From NCBI GenBank assembly GCA_046076025.1, contig JBJTRF010000053.1, forward strand, positions 1 through 10,868: a stretch of 10,868 nt of DNA. The letters are read 5' to 3'. Numbering within the stretch: position 1 is the first letter of the stretch; every line of letters begins with the position of its first letter. The notes under the pieces were generated by a model, which ran no database searches, was not told the DNA's origin, and was given only the letters and a program-made list of their open reading frames with translations. This DNA is from UBA668 sp046076025. Lineage in GTDB: Bacteria > Actinomycetota > Acidimicrobiia > Acidimicrobiales > Ilumatobacteraceae. This document shows positions 6,679 to 10,868 of the stretch, in pieces. Position numbers and translations under genes: made by a program.

Positions 6679-7455
6679 TCAGCGGCCCTTCCACACCGGC
6701 GAGCGCTTCTCAGTGAACGCGGCCGTGCCCTCTGCGGCATCCTCGCTGTCGATCGCTGCCCGGTACGACGGCAGGTCGCGGATGGCGGCGATGGCAGCGA
6801 TCGAGTCCATGTGCGCCGTGCGCCGGCCGATGTCGAGAATGGCGGCCACGCTGAGCGGCGCTGCGGCGATGATGTCGGAGGCCATCGATCGCGCTGCGTC
6901 GAGCAGGTCGCCGGCCGGGACGACTCGGTTGACGAGTCCGTGACGGTGGGCCTCGTCGGCACCCATTCGCCGGCCGGTGAGCAGCAGTTCGCGGGCGAGG
7001 TGGACGGGCAGCAGTGCCGGCAGTCGCACTGCGCCCACGTCGGGGAGGATGCCGAGCCGCGCCTCGGGCAGGAAGAACTGGGCATGCTCTGCGGCGACCA
7101 CCAAGTCGGCCGACATGGCGATCTCGAAGCCGCCGCCCACGGCCATGCCGTTCACCGCGCAGATCACCGGCACCGTTCGATCGGGCAGGTCGGGGAACCC
7201 CCCGAACCCGCCGACGCCGTTGTCGACGTCGAACGCCTCGCCCTCGGCGGCGGCGCCGAGATCCCAGCCGGCGCAGAAGAACTTCTCGCCGGCCCCGGTG
7301 ACGATGGCGACGCGGACGGCGGGATCGCGCTCGAACGATGCGAACGCCTGTCCCATTGCCTGGCTGGTGACCGAGTCGATGGCATTGGCCTTCGGCCGGT
7401 CGATGGTGACGAGCGCGACGCCGTCGGCGATGTCGACATGGAATCCCTGGCTCAT
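6679..7455 (-). CDS. Enoyl-CoA hydratase/crotonase family, CaiD (carnitinyl-CoA dehydratase)-like
   Basis: This is a 258-residue crotonase that should add water to an enoyl-CoA. Both catalytic glutamates of hydratases are present: Glu111 in GGGFEIAM and Glu131 in FFLPEARLG, exactly 20 residues apart as in rat crotonase. The oxyanion-hole segments FFCAGWDL (59-66) and NGMAVGGGF (102-110) are intact. Several stretches recall E. coli carnitinyl-CoA dehydratase CaiD: DRPKANAID near the N-terminus, GAGEKFF, TGRRMGA, and a C-terminus with SEDA.EG and EKRxPVWKGR. The comparison is from memory, not an alignment. ATG 7455 is chosen because GAGAGGA lies six bases upstream; an upstream in-frame start lies in the previous gene. 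It is last in a same-strand run after an acyl-CoA synthetase (40-base gap) and an acyl-CoA dehydrogenase, fitting successive steps of beta-oxidation. Carnitinyl/crotonobetainyl-CoA is a possible but unproven substrate. Confidence 0.92.
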   Translation of the reverse strand: MSQGFHVDIADGVALVTIDRPKANAIDSVTSQAMGQAFASFERDPAVRVAIVTGAGEKFFCAGWDLGAAAEGEAFDVDNGVGGFGGFPDLPDRTVPVICAVNGMAVGGGFEIAMSADLVVAAEHAQFFLPEARLGILPDVGAVRLPALLPVHLARELLLTGRRMGADEAHRHGLVNRVVPAGDLLDAARSMASDIIAAAPLSVAAILDIGRRTAHMDSIAAIAAIRDLPSYRAAIDSEDAAEGTAAFTEKRSPVWKGR

Positions 7456-7461
7456 GGGCGG

Positions 7462-7468
7462 TCCTCTC
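7462..7468 (-). promoter_or_regulatory. Ribosome binding site of the CaiD-like gene
   Basis: GAGAGGA on the minus strand lies six bases before the ATG at 7455 and supports that start within the 40-base gap after the synthetase stop. Confidence 0.65.
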
Positions 7469-7495
7469 GGTGCGTGGGTCTGCTGGTGGTGCGGC

Positions 7496-9517
7496 TCAGT
7501 CGGCGACGAGCATGAGGGCGTCGACGGCGGTGGCTCCCGAGGCGCCGACGAGGACGGGATTGAGTTCGATCTCCACGATGTCGGTGCCCACGACCGCGTC
7601 GGTGAGTCGAACCACGAGCGCAGCGAGCGCATCGATGTCGGCCGGCGGGCGGCCGCGGAAGCCGTGCAGCAGCGGGGCGCTGCGTAGGCGGCCGAGGGCT
7701 GCGACCACGTCGTCGGCCGTCACCGGTGCAAGGAGGTGGGTGAGGTCGCCCCACAGCTCGGTGGTGACGCCACCGTGCCCGAGCGTCACGAGCCATCCGA
7801 TCGGAGCGTCGCGTCGCACGGTGACGAGCACCTCGGCGACGATGTCGGTGACGGTGCTCTCGACGAGCAGGCCGCTGCCGGTGGCCGGCATCGCTGCCAG
7901 CGCGGCGCTGAGCGCGGCGTGGGCGCGGATGCCCACCTTCACTGCACCCGCCTCGCTCTTGTGGGCGAGGCCGAGGGCCTTCAGCGTGACGGGAAAGCCG
8001 ATCTCGTCGGCTGCAGCCGCGACGCCCGCCGCGTCGACGATGCGCCCCTCCGGCACGCTGATGCCGAGGCCGCGCAGTCGCTGCTTCGCCGCCGCCTCGT
8101 CGACAATCCGCGTGCGGGGGGCGGCCGACACCGGGGCGTGGCGGACCATCCGTGGCGGCGGCTGCGTAGCTGCGGCATCGAGGGCCGTGAGCGCGTCGCC
8201 GAGGCCGAGCAGCGGGGTGAGCGAGCGGCCGGCAAGGTGCTGCTGGAACGGCAGGTTGATGCACTCGGCCATCGATGCCACGACGACGGCACGGCGACCG
8301 GTGCGCTCGGCCGCATCGGCGAGCGCGTCGGCAGCGACGTACCACGACGACGGATCGTTGTCGGGCGACGGCGGGGCATCGAGTACCAGCATGGTTGCGT
8401 CCTGCGGACCGTCCATGACGGCCGAGAACGTCGTGGCCATTGCGGCCCGGTCGCCCAACATGAACGTGTGGTAGTCAAAGGGATTGCTCACCGACACCAG
8501 TTCGGTGAGCGTTGCCTCGATGCGCTGGCGCTGGTCGTCGGCGAACGGCTCGAAGGCCAGGCCGGTCTGCTCGCTGCGGTCTGCCACCAGCGACGCCTCA
8601 CCGCCCGAGCAGCTGAGCGAGACGATGCGACGGCCGCTGAGCCGCCCGCCGTTGTCGAGCAGCTTCAGGGTCTCGAGCAGCTCGGACGGCGTGCGGACGG
8701 TGGCGACGCCGTAGCGGGCGAACAGCGCGTCGTAGGCGGCGGCGCGCCCGGCCATCGAGCCGGTGTGCGAACTGGCGATCGCTGCACCGGCTGCCGACCG
8801 GCCCGTCTGCAGTGCCACGAGCGGCACGTTGCGGGCGGCGGCGCGCTCGGCGACCTCGGCGAACTTCTGGGCATCGCGGACCGCCTCGAGGAACAGGCCG
8901 ATGGCGGTGATCCGGTCGTCGTCGAGCAACGCCTCGACGGCGTCATCCGAGCCGAGTGACGCCTGGTTGCCGACGGTGATGATGGTGCCGAGGCGCAGAC
9001 CGCGCTGCTGGAACGTGAGGTTGACGGCGACGTTGCCGCTCTGCGAGACGACGGCGACGCCGCGCTCGCTGCGGCTGCAGCCGTGCTCGTCGGGCCACAG
9101 TGCGACGCGGTCGAAGGTATTGACGAACCCGTAGCAGTTCGGTCCGAAGAACGGCACGCCGCCCGCCGCCTCGAGCAGTTCCTGCTGCAGGTCGCCGTCG
9201 CCCGTCTCGGCGAAGCCCGAGCCGTAGCAGACGGCGCCGCCGGCGCCGATCCGGCGCAGCGAGTGCATTGCCTCGACCGTGAGGTGGCGGTTGACGCCGA
9301 GGAACACGGCGTCGGGCACGCCCGGCAGGTCGTCGAGGGACGGCACGCACGGGACGCCCGCAAGGTCGGGGCGGCGCGGGTGCACCGGCCAGATGTCGCC
9401 CTCGAACCCGAGCTTCAGGCATTGCGCGACCACTCGCTCGGCCGGTGCGCCGCCGACGACGGCGATCGACCGCGGTGCCAGCAGGCGTGACAGCCCGTGG
9501 TGGGGTGCTGCCGTCAC
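7496..9517 (-). CDS. ADP-forming acyl-CoA synthetase (acetate--CoA ligase family), fused alpha and beta parts
   Basis: This 673-residue fused enzyme of the NDP-forming acyl-CoA synthetase superfamily makes an acyl-CoA from a carboxylic acid, CoA and ATP through an acyl-phosphate and a phosphohistidine. The CoA-binding Rossmann domain starts at once (LLAPRSIAVVGG, about 12-23), with FFGPNCYGF at 123-131. Ligase-CoA domains follow; SSHTGSMAG carries the expected phosphohistidine, His251. The C-terminal ATP-grasp part runs from about 470 to the end, with GFPVTLKALGLAHKSEAGAV (507-526), GHGGVTTELWGD (580-591) and IEIELNP-type metal-binding residues (EIELNPV, 649-655). No acetyltransferase domain is fused. 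The start is GTG at 9517, only four bases after the preceding dehydrogenase stop, with a weak Shine-Dalgarno site, so translational coupling is likely. Position between an acyl-CoA dehydrogenase and a hydratase suggests it activates the acid that these enzymes then oxidise. The acid is unknown. Confidence 0.92.
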   Translation of the reverse strand: MTAAPHHGLSRLLAPRSIAVVGGAPAERVVAQCLKLGFEGDIWPVHPRRPDLAGVPCVPSLDDLPGVPDAVFLGVNRHLTVEAMHSLRRIGAGGAVCYGSGFAETGDGDLQQELLEAAGGVPFFGPNCYGFVNTFDRVALWPDEHGCSRSERGVAVVSQSGNVAVNLTFQQRGLRLGTIITVGNQASLGSDDAVEALLDDDRITAIGLFLEAVRDAQKFAEVAERAAARNVPLVALQTGRSAAGAAIASSHTGSMAGRAAAYDALFARYGVATVRTPSELLETLKLLDNGGRLSGRRIVSLSCSGGEASLVADRSEQTGLAFEPFADDQRQRIEATLTELVSVSNPFDYHTFMLGDRAAMATTFSAVMDGPQDATMLVLDAPPSPDNDPSSWYVAADALADAAERTGRRAVVVASMAECINLPFQQHLAGRSLTPLLGLGDALTALDAAATQPPPRMVRHAPVSAAPRTRIVDEAAAKQRLRGLGISVPEGRIVDAAGVAAAADEIGFPVTLKALGLAHKSEAGAVKVGIRAHAALSAALAAMPATGSGLLVESTVTDIVAEVLVTVRRDAPIGWLVTLGHGGVTTELWGDLTHLLAPVTADDVVAALGRLRSAPLLHGFRGRPPADIDALAALVVRLTDAVVGTDIVEIELNPVLVGASGATAVDALMLVAD

Positions 9518-9521
9518 GGCC

Positions 9522-10682
9522 TCAGGCCCCGTGCGGGCGCAGCATGGCGCGCGAGATGATGTGCCGCTGGATCTCGCTCGTGCCGTCCCAGATGCGGTCG
9601 ACTCGCGTGTCGCGCCACATGCGCTCGAGCGGCAGCTCGTCCATCAGGCCCATGCCGCCGAGGATCTGGATGGCCTCGTCGGTGACGAACTGGCACATCT
9701 CGCTGCTGAACACCTTGGCCATCGCCATGTCCTCGTCGGTGGCGCGGCCCTGTGCATCGAGCCACGCGGCGCGCAGCGTGAGCAGCTCGGCCGCCTCGAG
9801 TTGGGTGCGCATGTCGGCCAGCTTGAACGACACGCCCTGGAACTTGCCGATCTGCTGGCCGAACTGCACGCGGCTGGCAGCCCACTCGGTGGCGATCTGC
9901 AGTGCCCGGCGGGCCCGTCCGACGCAGACCGCTGCCACCTGCAGCCGGGTCGAGCCGAGCCACTCGTTGGCGGCATCGAACCCGCGGTGCTCGTCACCGA
10001 GGATGTTGCGCACCGGCACGCGGCAGTTGTCGAAGTTGATGATCATGTTGTGGTAGCCGTGGTTGGACACGCAGTTGTAACCGTGCACCACCTCGCAGCC
10101 GGGCGTGTCGAAATCGACGAGGAAGCCGGTGATCTTCTTCTTCGGCCCCTTCGCAGTCTGCTCCTCGCCGGTGGCCGCGAAGAGGATGACGTAGTCGGCG
10201 AGGTCGGCGTGGCTGATGAAGTGCTTCGTGCCGTTGATCACGTAGTCGTCGCCGTCGCGCACGGCGGCGCACTTCATGCCGCGCACGTCGCTGCCGGCGT
10301 CGGGCTCGCTCATCGCCAGGCAGTCGACGCGCTCGCCGCAGATGGCGGGGATGAGGTACTCGTCGACCTGCTGGTCGCGGCAGGCCCGCAGGATGTTGCT
10401 GGGCCGGGCCACGATGTAGTGGAGCGCGTACGAGGTGGCGCCGAACTCGCGGTCGACCAGCGTGGTGCCGAACGAGTCGAGCCCGCCGCCGCCGAGGTCG
10501 GCGGGCATGTTGGCCGCATAGAGGCCGGCGTCGATGCTGCGTCGCTTGATCTGCTCGACCAGGTCGGGCGGTACCTGGCCGAGCTTCTCGACCTGCTCCT
10601 CGTACGGCATCAACTCGCGCTCGGTGAAGGCGCGGACGGTGTCAACGATCATCTGCTGCTCGTCGGTGAGCTCGAACTGCAT
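9522..10682 (-). CDS. Acyl-CoA dehydrogenase (Asp at the usual catalytic Glu position)
   Basis: This 386-residue FAD enzyme has full family length. The N-terminal helical domain starts at residue 1 (FELTDEQQMIVDTVRAF). The flavin loop SEPDAGSD is at 125-132 and the beta-barrel marker YVINGTKHFIS near 147-157. The C-terminal domain contains SRVQFGQQIG (270-279) and QILGGMGLMDELPLERMWRD. The catalytic segment reads RIWDGTSEIQR: Asp366 (codon 9585-9587 on the minus strand) replaces the Glu that removes the alpha proton in medium- and short-chain enzymes. The alternative base position used by isovaleryl- and long-chain enzymes appears to be Thr245 here. It may therefore be a slow or specialised dehydrogenase, or act as a reductase. 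AGGAG six bases upstream supports ATG 10682. The synthetase gene follows after four bases, so the two are almost certainly co-transcribed. Confidence 0.93.
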   Translation of the reverse strand: MQFELTDEQQMIVDTVRAFTERELMPYEEQVEKLGQVPPDLVEQIKRRSIDAGLYAANMPADLGGGGLDSFGTTLVDREFGATSYALHYIVARPSNILRACRDQQVDEYLIPAICGERVDCLAMSEPDAGSDVRGMKCAAVRDGDDYVINGTKHFISHADLADYVILFAATGEEQTAKGPKKKITGFLVDFDTPGCEVVHGYNCVSNHGYHNMIINFDNCRVPVRNILGDEHRGFDAANEWLGSTRLQVAAVCVGRARRALQIATEWAASRVQFGQQIGKFQGVSFKLADMRTQLEAAELLTLRAAWLDAQGRATDEDMAMAKVFSSEMCQFVTDEAIQILGGMGLMDELPLERMWRDTRVDRIWDGTSEIQRHIISRAMLRPHGA

Positions 10683-10688
10683 TGCTGT

Positions 10689-10693
10689 CTCCT
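10689..10693 (-). promoter_or_regulatory. Ribosome binding site of the acyl-CoA dehydrogenase gene
   Basis: AGGAG on the minus strand lies six bases before the ATG at 10682. The rest of the 78-base gap up to 10760 shows no convincing promoter, so the gene is probably read from further upstream. Confidence 0.7.
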
Positions 10694-10746
10694 GGGTGGG
10701 TGAGTGGGCGGCGTGGTTGCGGGCGGGCGTGAGCGGTGGCGGGCGG

Positions 10747-10774
10747 TCAGGTGCGGGGCATCAGGTGCGGGGCG
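10747..10774. repeat. 14-bp tandem duplication at the end of the upstream gene
   Basis: TCAGGTGCGGGGCA (10747-10760) is followed directly by TCAGGTGCGGGGCG (10761-10774), matching at 13 of 14 bases. Each copy contains a minus-strand TGA; the one at 10761-10763 ends the partial gene, so the second copy lies just outside the coding region. Confidence 0.7.
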
Positions 10775-10868
10775 CAGGCAGGCGCATCACCGAGCCCACC
10801 TGCGGTGGGACCGGCAGCGACGCGTGGGCGGTGGCAATCGCCTGCAGCGCGGCGGCGACCTGCGGCAG
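10761..10868 (-). CDS. Unidentified protein, C-terminal 35 residues (5' end outside window)
   Basis: A minus-strand frame is open from the window edge to a TGA at 10761-10763. It encodes 35 residues beginning LPQVAAALQAIATAHASL and ending VGSVMRLPAPRT. Third codon positions are almost all G or C, as in the neighbouring genes, and the other two frames have poorer codon use, so I regard it as the end of a real gene. The fragment looks helical and then Pro-rich; I do not recognise the family. It lies 78 bases upstream of the acyl-CoA dehydrogenase on the same strand and may belong to the same transcript. Confidence 0.5.
   Translation of the reverse strand: MPQVAAALQAIATAHASLPVPPQVGSVMRLPAPRT

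Noticed and set aside
6679..7632. A longer CaiD-like protein starting at 7632
   Set aside because: The extension overlaps the end of the acyl-CoA synthetase gene, whereas ATG 7455 has its own ribosome binding site and gives the normal family length.
9279..10703. A 474-codon plus-strand open frame opposite the acyl-CoA dehydrogenase
   Set aside because: Its product is rich in Ala, Val, His, Arg and Asp without any motif, and it mirrors a well-conserved gene. Long antisense frames are expected in DNA with this GC content.

Overview
The window is very GC-rich with GC-saturated third codon positions. Two divergent gene pairs have promoter layouts that suggest leaderless transcription. This fits a high-GC actinobacterium, and the gene mix (acyl-CoA dehydrogenases, a CaiD-like crotonase, a flavin monooxygenase, non-heme iron oxygenases) recalls environmental Acidimicrobiia; that placement is an inference. 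I see no RNA gene, mobile element, CRISPR array or integration scar. Gene density is close to complete, with no gene-free stretch over 80 bases.

Layout. (1) 2-2856, plus strand: the C-terminal part of an acyl-CoA dehydrogenase, then a long Baeyer-Villiger-type flavin monooxygenase of the 4-hydroxyacetophenone monooxygenase kind. (2) 2894-3601, minus: a dienelactone-hydrolase-family enzyme, convergent with the monooxygenase. (3) 3645-4718, plus: a solitary PotA/UgpC-like ABC ATPase, divergent from the hydrolase across 43 bases and overlapping the next gene tail to tail by 25 bases. (4) 4694-5776, minus: a Rieske non-heme iron oxygenase alpha subunit. (5) 5818-6666, plus: a phytanoyl-CoA dioxygenase-family Fe(II)/2-oxoglutarate enzyme, divergent from the Rieske gene across 41 bases with overlapping -10 elements. 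(6) 6679-10868, minus: a run transcribed right to left, made of an unidentified gene (C-terminus only), an acyl-CoA dehydrogenase with Asp at the usual catalytic Glu position, an ADP-forming acyl-CoA synthetase started by GTG four bases after the dehydrogenase stop, and a CaiD-like enoyl-CoA hydratase.

How the genes may work together. The right-hand minus-strand run supplies an acid:CoA ligase, an alpha,beta-dehydrogenase and a hydratase. These are the first three steps of a beta-oxidation-like route. The hydratase carries sequence marks of carnitinyl-CoA dehydratase (CaiD), and the neighbouring Rieske enzyme has the active-site layout seen in quaternary-amine monooxygenases. A working hypothesis is therefore a route for a carnitine/gamma-butyrobetaine-like or other short-chain substrate, with oxidative trimming by the Rieske and PhyH enzymes. 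On the left, a ketone-to-ester monooxygenase sits beside an alpha/beta-hydrolase that could open the ester or lactone. No dedicated regulator, permease, thiolase or Rieske reductase lies in the window, so the pathway is incomplete here and its substrate is not proven by sequence. Nothing I can see is clearly a new kind of system. The most useful leads are the compact divergent promoters, the Glu-to-Asp dehydrogenase and the CaiD-like gene set.
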